Assembly: GCA_930972465.1 (NCBI GenBank)
Contig: CAKNHF010000023.1
Coordinates: 1-50,935 of the forward strand
Direction: 5' to 3'
DNA from: an uncultured Lachnospiraceae bacterium
Lineage (GTDB): Bacteria; Bacillota; Clostridia; Lachnospirales; Lachnospiraceae
Length of the DNA: 50,935 nt
The position numbers and the translations under genes are program-made. Positions 40,054 to 48,486 of the stretch are shown piece by piece (the stretch's first letter is position 1; each line of letters begins with the position of its first letter). Under the pieces are notes generated by a model. That model ran no database searches, had not been told where the DNA came from, and saw nothing but the letters and a program-made list of their open reading frames with translations.

Positions 40054-41325
40054 TCATATCTCTGTATCACGATATATGATTTCTCCTCTGCACAGAGTGT
40101 ACTTTACTTTCCCGAACAGTTTCCATCCTGTGAATGGGGAGTTGGAAGAAAGGGAGAGATAGTCTGTGGGTGTCCAGCATTCTTCCGGATCGAAGATGAC
40201 AAGGTCGGCAGCGCTGCCTGTTACTGCCCGCCCGGCGGAAAGGTTATAAAGATCTGCCGGATTGACTGTCATTTTTTCAAGCAGCTGCAGCAGTGTCAGA
40301 TGACCCGGGCGCACAAGAGAAGTGATCCCAAGCGCAAGCGATGTTTCCAGTCCGATAATACCGCTGGGCGCTGCGGTGATTGAGCGCTCTTTTTCCTCCC
40401 GGCTGTGGGGAGCGTGATCCGTGGCGATGATATCGATTGTTCCGTCCGCAAGGCCGGCGATGATGGCCTGCCTGTCTTCCTCTGTTCGGAGAGGGGGATT
40501 CATTTTGGCCAGTGTTCCATATTTCAGAACGGCATCTTCCGTGAGCGTGAAGTGATGAGGTGTGGCCTCGGCATGGAGATTGGCCCCGAGAGCCTTGAAC
40601 ATGCGCACGATCTCAACTGAGCGGCCGGAGCTGATGTGCTGGATCACTACATGGGCGCCGGAACGGAGAGCCAGCAGACAGTCTCTTGCAACAAGAGATT
40701 CTTCTGCAATAGAGGGCGAACCATAGATTCCAAGACTGTCGGAAACAGGTCCGTGGTTGATCCCGTTATTTTTTATGAAAGACGGATCTTCTTCGTGAAG
40801 ACTGATGGGAAGATCCAGTTCTGCGCACTTTTTCATTGCCTCGTAAAGAAAAGATGCATTTCGGAGGGGGATACCGTCATCTGTGAATCCGCAGGCACCG
40901 GATTCAGCCAGCGTCTTCATGTCCGTCATCTCCTCCCCTTTGAGTTTATGAGAAACGGCAGCGGCCTGAAAGATACGTATTTTTTCAGAAGACGCTCTGG
41001 ACAGGATATCTGCGAGGACAGGAACGCTGTCCACAGTGGGTGAAGTATTGGCCATGCAGATCACGGATGTGAATCCGCCTTTTGCAGCGGCGAGAGAGCC
41101 GGTATGAAGATTCTCTTTATAAGTGAACCCCGGATCCCGGAAATGGACATGAGTGTCGATCAGTCCCGGAGCAGCGGTGAGCCCGGATGCGTCTATCACT
41201 TCTTCTTCCGGCGCTGCAGCAATGCTCTCTGAAATCTCGCATATCAATCCGTTGGCTATCCGGATGTCGGTTTTGCGCAAGGTCTTTGTGGAAGGATCTG
41301 CCAAAAGAACATTCTGAATGATCAT
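40054..41325 (-). CDS. pyrC: Dihydroorotase
   Basis: Start ATG at 41325 behind AAGGAGG gives 423 residues; an in-frame ATG further upstream lacks a site. The enzyme closes carbamoyl-aspartate to dihydroorotate in pyrimidine synthesis. Class I motifs are visible: DTHVHFRDPG near residue 58 (zinc HxH), the GGFTSVICMANTSPT stretch, HEEDPSF near 177, VIQHISSG near 230, and IATDHAPHSREEKE near 305 (catalytic Asp and loop). Length is normal. It stands alone in its own short unit here rather than in a pyr operon. Confidence 0.94.
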   Translation of the reverse strand: MIIQNVLLADPSTKTLRKTDIRIANGLICEISESIAAAPEEEVIDASGLTAAPGLIDTHVHFRDPGFTYKENLHTGSLAAAKGGFTSVICMANTSPTVDSVPVLADILSRASSEKIRIFQAAAVSHKLKGEEMTDMKTLAESGACGFTDDGIPLRNASFLYEAMKKCAELDLPISLHEEDPSFIKNNGINHGPVSDSLGIYGSPSIAEESLVARDCLLALRSGAHVVIQHISSGRSVEIVRMFKALGANLHAEATPHHFTLTEDAVLKYGTLAKMNPPLRTEEDRQAIIAGLADGTIDIIATDHAPHSREEKERSITAAPSGIIGLETSLALGITSLVRPGHLTLLQLLEKMTVNPADLYNLSAGRAVTGSAADLVIFDPEECWTPTDYLSLSSNSPFTGWKLFGKVKYTLCRGEIIYRDTEI

Positions 41326-41423
41326 ATCTGTACCTCCTTGGTTCAATCATGATTTATTCTATCAGTATAAATGTCCCCGGCCTCGGAATCAAGGCTGAGT
41401 AAAAGGAATTTTGCAGAATAAAA

Positions 41424-41465
41424 TACCGGAAGGATCTCCGGCATGAAGCCGTGACCCTTCCGGCA
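41424..41465 (-). terminator. Terminator of the phosphofructokinase gene
   Basis: Eight-bp stem (41426-41433 with 41456-41463), read on the minus strand as GGAAGG and CCTTCC halves, followed by TATTTTATT. The loop holds a second CCGG stretch. Confidence 0.7.
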
Positions 41466-41488
41466 TAAATCCAGAGGAATATATATCC

Positions 41489-42721
41489 TTATATCTGACG
41501 GTAAAGATGACGCGGTATTCCGTCTACCATTACAGGAGATACATCACCCTGGATCAGCGGGCGTACATAGCTGACGAATTCATCGGTTACATATGAACCG
41601 TCTTCATTTACCCATTCGCGGGGAACAAGTTTCTCATCGTTTGCAATCTTGTGGACATCTTTGACTTCAGTTCCGCTCTGATACGGATCGTCTGAGAGTC
41701 TCTGAAGGACGACCATCTTGCCGGAGTCACCTTCGTCCGCAGCCTTGACTGCCGCACCGCCTACCTGGTAAGCCTCCAGGATATCCACACGGGATGCGCA
41801 GTGAGAAGCGGAACGCTGAAGAGAACTGAGCTCGATGGAGCGTGTCTTACATCCGATTTCACCTGCAATATAGCTTGCAAGATAGTTTGCGGTTCCGGAG
41901 AGCTGCTTATGTCCGAATGCGTCGACGAAGTCAATGCTCTGGCCGAGTTCGCATACATAGCGGCCGTCTTCCAGACGTATTCCCTCGGAGACCGCAACGA
42001 CTACAGAAGGTTTCTTCGCAAGAAGTTCTTTTACTTTTGCACCGAAGGCTTCAATGTTAAAAGGAAGCTCCGGAAGATAGATCAGATCGGGACCGGAGCA
42101 GTCCTCTCCTTTGGCCAGAGCGGCAGCTCCTGTGAGCCAGCCGGCGTTTCGTCCCATGATCTCGACGATGGAGACGAGACCGTTTTCGTATTCAAGGCAG
42201 AAGCTGTCGCGAATGATCTCTTTGACAGAAGTTCCGATGTATTTTGCGGCGCTTCCGTAACCTGGTGTGTGATCAGTCAGGGCCAGATCGTTGTCAATGG
42301 TCTTCGGACAGCCGATGAAACGTGTCGGATGACCTGTTACGATCGCGTAGTCAGAAAGTTTCTTGATCGTGTCCATAGAGTCATTTCCGCCGATGTAGAT
42401 GAAAGCCTCGATGTTCAGTTTATCCAGGATACCGAATATTTTTTCGTAAACTTCTTTGTCCTGATGGATCTCCGGCAGTTTGTAGCGGCAGGAGCCGAGG
42501 AAGGCTGCCGGTGTTCTTTTTAACAGCTCTGCGTCAAGTTCATTGGTGATATATTCGGACAGATCGATATATCTTTCCTGAAGCAGGCCCTGGATGCCGT
42601 GAAGCATTCCGTATACTTTTGCCGCACCGCGGTCTTTTGCCGTGCGGTATACCCCTGCGAGGCTTGAATTAATCGCAGCGGTGGGACCTCCTGATTGTCC
42701 GACGATAACATTTCCTTTCAT
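41489..42721 (-). CDS. 6-phosphofructokinase, pyrophosphate-dependent type
   Basis: A 410-residue glycolytic enzyme making fructose 1,6-bisphosphate. The front GQSGGPTAAINSSLAG is the phosphate-donor loop. In place of the GGDGS of ATP enzymes it has GGNDSMDT, and it has PKTIDND (Lys) in place of PGTIDND; Asp and Lys at these places mark pyrophosphate users. MGRNAGWLTG and the substrate-binding EGIRLEDG follow. Length is that of PPi-type enzymes rather than the 320-residue ATP type. GGAGGTATCAGAC precedes the start. Donor use is inferred from these residues. Confidence 0.92.
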   Translation of the reverse strand: MKGNVIVGQSGGPTAAINSSLAGVYRTAKDRGAAKVYGMLHGIQGLLQERYIDLSEYITNELDAELLKRTPAAFLGSCRYKLPEIHQDKEVYEKIFGILDKLNIEAFIYIGGNDSMDTIKKLSDYAIVTGHPTRFIGCPKTIDNDLALTDHTPGYGSAAKYIGTSVKEIIRDSFCLEYENGLVSIVEIMGRNAGWLTGAAALAKGEDCSGPDLIYLPELPFNIEAFGAKVKELLAKKPSVVVAVSEGIRLEDGRYVCELGQSIDFVDAFGHKQLSGTANYLASYIAGEIGCKTRSIELSSLQRSASHCASRVDILEAYQVGGAAVKAADEGDSGKMVVLQRLSDDPYQSGTEVKDVHKIANDEKLVPREWVNEDGSYVTDEFVSYVRPLIQGDVSPVMVDGIPRHLYRQI

Positions 42722-42818
42722 GTCTGATACCTCCGATTCAATGATTTACACAAATAAGGCATCCGGAACAGATGTGACTTGTCCGGACTGCTGACGGGAA
42801 AATTCCGCCGTTATTACC

Positions 42819-42847
42819 AGTTTAGTGCATAATAACTAATTTGTAAA
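42819..42847 (-). promoter_or_regulatory. Probable promoter of the phosphofructokinase gene
   Basis: On the minus strand, TTTACA (42842-42847), a 17-bp spacer and TAAACT (42819-42824). The rest of the gap to the glf gene is very A-rich and holds the glf control region; a TATTAT at 42919 may be its -10 box, with no good -35. Confidence 0.5.
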
Positions 42848-42983
42848 TAAAAAAATATAAAAAATAGACAAAAATAACGAAAAACTATGGCTTGAGACAA
42901 AAAAGAAAAGAAAGATGGTATTATAGATAAAAATGAAGCGCAGCCTGATGCATGGAAATCATGCTGCAGAAGAGAGGTATGAT

Positions 42984-44084
42984 ATGAAAAAATATGATTA
43001 TCTGATCGTCGGCGCCGGACTCTATGGGGCGGTTATGGCATATGAGCTTGGAAAGAAAGGAAAGAAATGTCTGGTGATCGATAGAAGGGATCACATTGCC
43101 GGAAATATTTACTGTGAGGACATCGAAGGAATTCATGTACACAAGTACGGAGCGCATATTTTCCATACATCGGATAAAAAGATATGGGATTATATGAACC
43201 AGTTTGCAGAGTTCAATAACTATATCAATTCTCCGGTTGCTGTCTACAAGGATGAACTCTATAATCTCCCGTTTAACATGAATACATTCAGCAAAATGTG
43301 GGGAATCAGAACACCTCAGGAGGCGAAGGAGATCATAGAGAAGCAGAGGCAGGAAGCGGGGATCACCGAGCCGAAGAATCTGGAAGAGCAGGCGCTTTTC
43401 CTTGGCGGACGGGATATTTACGAGAAACTGATAAAAGGATATACCGAAAAACAGTGGGGCAGAAAGTGTACGGAGCTCCCGACGTTTATTATCAAGAGAC
43501 TTCCCTTCCGTTTTATTTACGACAATAATTATTTCAACGACAGATATCAGGGAATTCCGATCGGCGGTTATACTGCCATTGTGGAAAAAATGCTGAAGGG
43601 AACGGAAGTTCTTACCGGAACAGATTTCTTTGAATTCAGAAAAGAGAATCCGGACATTGCGGAGAAGATTATCTTTACGGGTATGATCGATGAGTATTTC
43701 GAATATAAGCTGGGAGCGCTGGAATACCGTTCCGTACGTTTTGAGACGGAAGTGCTGGACTGCGATAACTATCAGGGAAATGCAGTTGTTAATTATACAG
43801 ATCGGGAAGTTCCCTATACACGCGTGATCGAGCACAAACATTTTGAGTTTGGTACTCAGGAGAAAACCGTTATCTCAAGAGAATATTCCTCTGAGTGGAG
43901 TGTCGGAATGGAACCCTATTATCCGGTTAATGACGAAAAAAACAATGCGCTTTTTGCAGAGTATAAAAAACTGGCGGAGAAAGAGGAAAACGTAATTTTC
44001 GGAGGAAGACTCGGGGATTATAAATATTATGATATGGACAAGGTGGTCGCGGCTGCTCTGGACCGTCTCAAAGAACTGGATTAA
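42984..44084 (+). CDS. glf: UDP-galactopyranose mutase
   Basis: ATG 42984 behind AGAGAGG gives 366 residues beginning MKKYDYLIVGAGLYGAVMAYELG, the FAD-binding Rossmann front. Further hallmarks are HIAGNIYCEDIEGIHVHKYGAHIFHT near residue 40, YTEKQWGRKCTELP near 155, IPIGGYTAIVEKML near 190, and the ending IFGGRLGDYKYYDMDKVVAAAL with the FAD-contact GGRLG and flexible-loop arginine. It converts UDP-galactopyranose to UDP-galactofuranose for surface glycans. It stands alone between a divergent gene and a strong terminator. Confidence 0.95.
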   Translation: MKKYDYLIVGAGLYGAVMAYELGKKGKKCLVIDRRDHIAGNIYCEDIEGIHVHKYGAHIFHTSDKKIWDYMNQFAEFNNYINSPVAVYKDELYNLPFNMNTFSKMWGIRTPQEAKEIIEKQRQEAGITEPKNLEEQALFLGGRDIYEKLIKGYTEKQWGRKCTELPTFIIKRLPFRFIYDNNYFNDRYQGIPIGGYTAIVEKMLKGTEVLTGTDFFEFRKENPDIAEKIIFTGMIDEYFEYKLGALEYRSVRFETEVLDCDNYQGNAVVNYTDREVPYTRVIEHKHFEFGTQEKTVISREYSSEWSVGMEPYYPVNDEKNNALFAEYKKLAEKEENVIFGGRLGDYKYYDMDKVVAAALDRLKELD

Positions 44085-44105
44085 TTCGGAAAGATATGTT
44101 TTTCT

Positions 44106-44150
44106 GACCGGCCCACACATTATCCGGCCTGTGTGGGCCGGTCGTTATTT
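44106..44150 (+). terminator. Strong terminator after glf
   Basis: Perfect 14-bp stem (44106-44119 with 44130-44143) and a ten-base loop, followed by GTTATTTATT. Confidence 0.85.
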
Positions 44151-44163
44151 ATTGAAAAATAAC

Positions 44164-44221
44164 TTGCTTTTTCCGAGTGATTCAAGTATTATATAGACAC
44201 TCTAATTGATCTGATTAGAGT
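44164..44221 (+). promoter_or_regulatory. Promoter with a perfect dyad at the start of transcription
   Basis: TTGCTT (44164-44169), a 17-bp spacer and TATTAT (44187-44192) form a plausible promoter. From 44199 a perfect dyad follows, ACTCTAAT-7-ATTAGAGT (44199-44206, 44214-44221), at the expected start site. This is the place for a repressor operator or a 5' hairpin. The leader to ATG 44337 is about 135 bases. Confidence 0.6.
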
Positions 44222-44336
44222 CAGAAAATCAATTTTCAACATCAGTTTCTGATGAAATTCAAGTGGATTGGAATTAAAACGGTGTGCTGCGGCGATGAGG
44301 GAACCGTGGATTTGACATCGTCAGTGCAAAAAGAAT

Positions 44337-45548
44337 ATGGATGAAATGTATGAAGTGCTGCGGTTTATCGAGCATGGAACTCAATGCAGGCAAAGCGTGG
44401 ACTGCGTGGAAGGAAGTCTGCTGATCTATTATCTCCGTGATAATCCCGGGGTGCACAAGCAGATGCTGTTTGACTGGTTCAGACAGATCGGTATGAATCT
44501 GGATCAGTACCACAGGTGCAGAAAGGGGCAGAATTACCGCTTCCTTAATCCATATAGTCTGGTGGTAACGGAAGATGGGAAATTGCTTCTCCTGAATCTT
44601 GACGCGCAGGAGAATGAGTTTGTAATGAAGAAGATGCAGCAGAGGGCACTGCGCACCCATTTTGTCAAACCTGTGTTCTCAGGAGGCAGCGCAGAGATCA
44701 GACAGGCGGATTTGTTTGCATATGGAAAGACACTTCAGTTTATGCTGGCATATTCGGATGTCGCACCGCCTCTTTTAAAGCGGGAGGAAATGAGACTTTC
44801 GAGAATTATAGACAGGTGTATCGGCGTCAGAGGAAAACAGTATGGCGATATTGCTCAGGTGATAAGGGATCTTCCGGTTTTCAGAGAGAAAGTGCTGCAG
44901 AGAAAAAGGGTATGGCTGCCGGGAGCGGGGGCTCTGTCTGTCCTGTCAATATGCCTTGTGTCATATGCTTTTCTGAATTACAGAGCACCTGAGGCGGAGG
45001 AATATAACGCACAGTCCGGAGATGAGAAGCGTGCTTCCGAAGAAAAAAACAGAGGGACCGGAGAAGAGAAGATATCTGATGAAGCCGGAGAAGAAAAGCC
45101 CCTGTCGGAAGAAAATTCAAAGGCAGAGGAAATATCAGAGGAAAATGCTGAGGAATCGGTTGAAAATGCAGCGGATGTACTGGAAGCGCTCCTTCTGGAA
45201 AATACGGCATCGGGAAATCAGTCCGTGCTTATTCTGGGGCGGGAAATGGAACTTGAAGCGGTCAGGTGTCTTGCTGCCGCATACGAACGGGAGGCGATGC
45301 CTCAGGAAGCTGCGCAGGCTTACGGCCGTCTTCTTGATATTGAAAGCCACGGGGAGCGCATCGAGAGCGCGGGAATAAAGAAAATGAAACTGGAAGCAGG
45401 CATGGGACAGTATGCCCGGGCAGTACTCACAGGAGAAGAAGTGCTTGAACGGATTGAAAGTTCGGAAGAAATAAGCCGGCTTATGGACGAATATGAGAAG
45501 CAGAAGGAAGGAGCGGAAGAAAACAGTGAGGAACAGCAGAAAAAATGA
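44337..45548 (+). CDS. Pseudokinase-like single-pass membrane protein (EssB-like form)
   Basis: A 403-residue protein. The cytoplasmic part (1-190) resembles the C-lobe of protein kinases without catalytic residues: RFLNPYSLVVTEDGKLLLLNLDAQEN (near 62-87) corresponds to the catalytic and Mg loops, but HRD and DFG are missing; ADLFAYGKTLQFML (near 121) is like the kinase DxxxxG helix. One membrane helix lies at about 195-215. A Glu/Lys/Ser-rich spacer and a helical, TPR-like outer domain (about 285-390) follow. This order is like EssB of type VII secretion, but no secretion genes are adjacent. No good ribosome binding site precedes ATG 44337. Confidence 0.6.
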   Translation: MDEMYEVLRFIEHGTQCRQSVDCVEGSLLIYYLRDNPGVHKQMLFDWFRQIGMNLDQYHRCRKGQNYRFLNPYSLVVTEDGKLLLLNLDAQENEFVMKKMQQRALRTHFVKPVFSGGSAEIRQADLFAYGKTLQFMLAYSDVAPPLLKREEMRLSRIIDRCIGVRGKQYGDIAQVIRDLPVFREKVLQRKRVWLPGAGALSVLSICLVSYAFLNYRAPEAEEYNAQSGDEKRASEEKNRGTGEEKISDEAGEEKPLSEENSKAEEISEENAEESVENAADVLEALLLENTASGNQSVLILGREMELEAVRCLAAAYEREAMPQEAAQAYGRLLDIESHGERIESAGIKKMKLEAGMGQYARAVLTGEEVLERIESSEEISRLMDEYEKQKEGAEENSEEQQKK

Positions 45549-47793
45549 AAAAAAGCGAGTGGCCGGGACAGCGGCATTTTCCTGTATTGGTATACTGACT
45601 CTCTGCGGAATGATGTATCAGTCAGAAGAAAAGCCTGATGAATATGCATATCCAAATGTTATATGCGAAGAAAGCAGTGAAAACGGGTGGTATACGACGG
45701 CTCCTGAGATCCGCATCGTACACAGCGATACGGATGCCGTAACGCAGTATAAAATTATAAATCCGTCGGGCAGAGAAACAGAAGGGGAGATTCGGCCAGA
45801 GTGGTCGGATAAAGAAGAAAACCCCGGAGATACAGACTCGGAAGATGCTGAAGATCCTGAGGATATCGCAGATTCAGAAGAAACCCCTGTGCAGGGGATC
45901 GGTGATGGTTCCGAAAGTGATAAAAAGGGGGATTATCAGTATGACAGAGGAGAGGAAGAGGGGAAAATAACAGAAGGAGAAAAAGCAGAGGAGGAAACGC
46001 CGGGCGAAGAGTGCGATGATGAGGATCAGGAAATGATTCCGGAGGAAGATACCGGGGATGGCAAAGAACAAGCAGAGCCTGAGGAGCTGATCCTGCCGCG
46101 GACCATATGGGAAGAGGGTGAGAACAGGCTGATCGTCAAAATGTTTTCAGAAGAAGGAAAAGAGGTTTATCACACAGAAAAAACAATCTGTCTGGATGAG
46201 ACAGATCCTGAAAGAGTAGCGTTTTCATATCCTTTCCGGAAGAAGCAGGGGATTTTGTATGTTCGATCGGCGTTCAGCGTCGGTGTCAGTTCATCAGATG
46301 ATGTGTCAGGAGTCAGTGAGATCGTCTGTGTTCTGGAGGACGGCACAGAGAGACGGGTGAAAGGCAGTGAGGGAACCGTGGATATCCCGCTGGGATATAA
46401 CGGGAGACTGGCGGCATACTCGGTGGATATGGCGGGAAGAAAAGGAGAAATAAGCCGGTCAGATATCATACAATGTGAAAATGAATCGCCGTCGGTATCT
46501 CTGCATGCGGAAGACGGATTCGATACATGGCATCGTGAGAGCGTAAGGGTAACTGTGGAGGTTGAGGAGCCCGGAACCCAATATGGATTTTCGACCGGTC
46601 TGTCTTCTGTGACATGTTATGCAGCCGGGGATCCTGTTGCACGAAGGATATATTCAGATTCGCAGGGACCGGTGATTTACGAAAATCTGCAGTTCATGGT
46701 TGAAAATGAATCCGGGAACGGTGAGGGGATTACGGTTATGATTCATGTCTCGGACAGGGCCGGGAACGTTGCCGTAAAGACAGAAAAGATCTACATAGAC
46801 AGAAAACCTCCGTCCCTTCAGATAACAGGAGCACATGAAATGATGATAACATCGGATGCAGTACAGCTTGGTCTGGAAGCTGCGGATGATAATATTCTCG
46901 AAAAAGTGCAGGCTGATATATGGATGACAGATATGCAGGGGAGAAAAAGCTGTCCGGAAGCTGCTGCTCCGGAAGACTGGGAGACGTCAGAACAGGGGAG
47001 ACGTACCGTACTGTATCTGGAAAAGGACGGGATATATGAATGTACTCTGTCGGCAGAGGATTCGGCTGGAAACAGATCGGAGAGAAAGATAATATTTACC
47101 ATTGACCGGACATCCCCTGTGATCCGTTACGCTGATCAGATGGACGGCCAGTATATTCCCTTTTTTAAGTGGAATTATGGAAGTGAGGAGATGATCGAAG
47201 ACTTTACTGAATATTCTTATCAGATGTATCTGAACGGAAAACCCTATTTTTCGGGAACGAGAGTTGACAGAGAAGGAGTATGGCTGCTGGAAATAAGGGC
47301 AGAGGACGCCGCAGGAAATATTTCTGCTGCTGAAGCGGTTTTTGTAATTGACCATACCGAACCTGTCATCCACTGGGGAGACACCGAGAACGGGGGCTCT
47401 TATGAGGACAGCACTATGCTCAGCATATGGGTGGACGGGAAAGGAGAATGGCTGGATCAGATATCCATAAACGGGGAAAAGCAGAAACTGAGTTCTGACA
47501 GCAGGATATTTCAGTATGAGATTACTGACGCCGGAAACTATGCAGTTGAAGTAAAGGTCAGCGATCTGGCCGGAAATGAAAAAACAGAAAAAATCTGTTT
47601 TGATGTACGGGAAAGAGACGGTATCATAGAAAAAATTGTTCAGCCTGTCAAACATGTATTTGCTGAAAGAAAACAGCAGGACAATGCAGAGAGCGGAGGA
47701 ACAGTCCTGATCCTTGCCTTTACAGGCGGATTGCTGGTTATATGTGCGCTGCTCGGGCGTTTTATATGGGAGAAAAATAGAAAAAGTCCCTGA
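45526..47793 (+). CDS. Surface protein with repeated Ig-like modules and two membrane anchors
   Basis: GTG 45526 (or ATG 45493) overlaps the end of the pseudokinase-like gene. A basic front and a membrane helix (VAGTAAFSCIGILTLCGMMY) are followed by a very acidic spacer (about residues 85-185). Ig-like modules then follow, seen from four repeats of the pattern xDxAGNxxxxxxxxFxID with three IDxxxP linkers (RKPPSLQI, DRTSPVIRY, DHTEPVIHW). The end is a membrane helix (VLILAFTGGLLVICALLG) and a basic tail. With both ends membrane-bound, the Ig modules lie outside. Such modules serve adhesion or cell-envelope structure; the pairing with the pseudokinase-like gene suggests a joint task. Confidence 0.75.
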   Translation: MRNSRKNEKKRVAGTAAFSCIGILTLCGMMYQSEEKPDEYAYPNVICEESSENGWYTTAPEIRIVHSDTDAVTQYKIINPSGRETEGEIRPEWSDKEENPGDTDSEDAEDPEDIADSEETPVQGIGDGSESDKKGDYQYDRGEEEGKITEGEKAEEETPGEECDDEDQEMIPEEDTGDGKEQAEPEELILPRTIWEEGENRLIVKMFSEEGKEVYHTEKTICLDETDPERVAFSYPFRKKQGILYVRSAFSVGVSSSDDVSGVSEIVCVLEDGTERRVKGSEGTVDIPLGYNGRLAAYSVDMAGRKGEISRSDIIQCENESPSVSLHAEDGFDTWHRESVRVTVEVEEPGTQYGFSTGLSSVTCYAAGDPVARRIYSDSQGPVIYENLQFMVENESGNGEGITVMIHVSDRAGNVAVKTEKIYIDRKPPSLQITGAHEMMITSDAVQLGLEAADDNILEKVQADIWMTDMQGRKSCPEAAAPEDWETSEQGRRTVLYLEKDGIYECTLSAEDSAGNRSERKIIFTIDRTSPVIRYADQMDGQYIPFFKWNYGSEEMIEDFTEYSYQMYLNGKPYFSGTRVDREGVWLLEIRAEDAAGNISAAEAVFVIDHTEPVIHWGDTENGGSYEDSTMLSIWVDGKGEWLDQISINGEKQKLSSDSRIFQYEITDAGNYAVEVKVSDLAGNEKTEKICFDVRERDGIIEKIVQPVKHVFAERKQQDNAESGGTVLILAFTGGLLVICALLGRFIWEKNRKSP

Positions 47794-47802
47794 ACAGGGA
47801 GG

Positions 47803-47838
47803 ATGCCGGGTGACCGATCGGCTCGGTCCCCGGCATGT
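47803..47838 (+). terminator. Hairpin after the Ig-repeat gene
   Basis: ATGCCGGG/CCCGGCAT outer stem with an inner ACCGA/TCGGT stem. The T run is poor, so termination efficiency is unsure. The 409-base gap 47794-48202 contains no clear gene; besides this hairpin it holds the possible promoter, terminator and dyad listed separately. Confidence 0.55.
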
Positions 47839-47867
47839 ATTATGAAAAAGTTTATTCAAATAACTTC

Positions 47868-48035
47868 TTGACGTCTTGTTCTTTACTATGCTTATAGTAT
47901 ATGGAAGAGAAATGAAGAAAACGTGATAATAAAGTGAAAGAATTTTAAATGATAAATGAACAAATTATGAACGTAATACTGTGAAAAATGAAATGATAAA
48001 AAGTAAAAGACCGATGGGGGAGCCATCGGTCTTTT
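47868..48035 (+). ncRNA. Possible short non-coding transcript
   Basis: TTGACG (47868-47873) and TATAGT (47893-47898, 19-bp spacer) could start a transcript near 47905. A very strong terminator closes it at 48035, giving about 130 bases of A-rich RNA without a convincing ORF. It is equally possible that the terminator only blocks read-through. No known RNA family is recognised. Confidence 0.25.
48005..48035. terminator. Strong bidirectional terminator
   Basis: Perfect 13-bp stem AAAAGACCGATGG/CCATCGGTCTTTT (48005-48017, 48023-48035) with loop GGGAG. It can work in both directions. Confidence 0.85.
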
Positions 48036-48063
48036 GAGGGGAGTATAAATAATTAATAAGGGG

Positions 48064-48100
48064 TTGTAGAAAGTAACCTTTCTACAATAGACAGTATAAT
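48064..48100 (+). promoter_or_regulatory. Perfect dyad next to a TATAAT box
   Basis: TTGTAGAAAG (48064-48073) and CTTTCTACAA (48078-48087) form a perfect 24-bp dyad, followed by TATAAT at 48095-48100. There is no consensus -35; the dyad covers that place. It suggests regulated expression of the Asn-rich gene. Confidence 0.5.
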
Positions 48101-48202
48101 ATATACAATTGGAAAAAGCAAGCAAAAAATAAAAAAATGATGTATAAAAAATTCCGGACCGAGACACAATAAGATCGAATCAAATAAACAGGAGGGAAAC
48201 TC

Positions 48203-48391
48203 ATGGCAAAGAACTACAGTAATACAAACAATTCAAACAAAAATTCAGGCAACAATTCTTATTCATCCTATGCGGACACACAGAACAAAAACAAGAATTC
48301 GAACAAGAACAGTACAAATGCGAATTCTTCTTCCAGAAGCCAGAACTGCGGCAGAGGTATGGATTCTTATGATGAGTCAGACCGCTATTAA
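48203..48391 (+). CDS. Small Asn/Ser-rich protein (62 aa)
   Basis: ATG 48203 has an excellent CAGGAGGG site. The 62 residues are about one third Asn and one quarter Ser, with Lys interspersed, one Cys (QNCGRGMD) and a short acidic end (DSYDESDRY). It must be disordered in water. There is no signal peptide or membrane part. It has its own control region and a strong terminator, so it is expressed by itself. Small Asn-rich proteins are found in spore-forming Clostridia, sometimes linked to spores, but that is not shown here. Confidence 0.7.
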   Translation: MAKNYSNTNNSNKNSGNNSYSSYADTQNKNKNSNKNSTNANSSSRSQNCGRGMDSYDESDRY

Positions 48392-48417
48392 AAGCAGATC
48401 CTGATTCGAATCAGACC

Positions 48418-48454
48418 GGGCGGAGTAAAGTTAAACTTGAACTTTACTCCGCCC
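48418..48454. terminator. Strong terminator after the Asn-rich gene
   Basis: Perfect 15-bp stem (48418-48432 with 48440-48454) and a seven-base loop. The T-rich stretch after it is modest (CTGATTTATAG). Confidence 0.8.
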
Positions 48455-48486
48455 CTGATTTATAGTAAGATGGATACAGACTAAAT

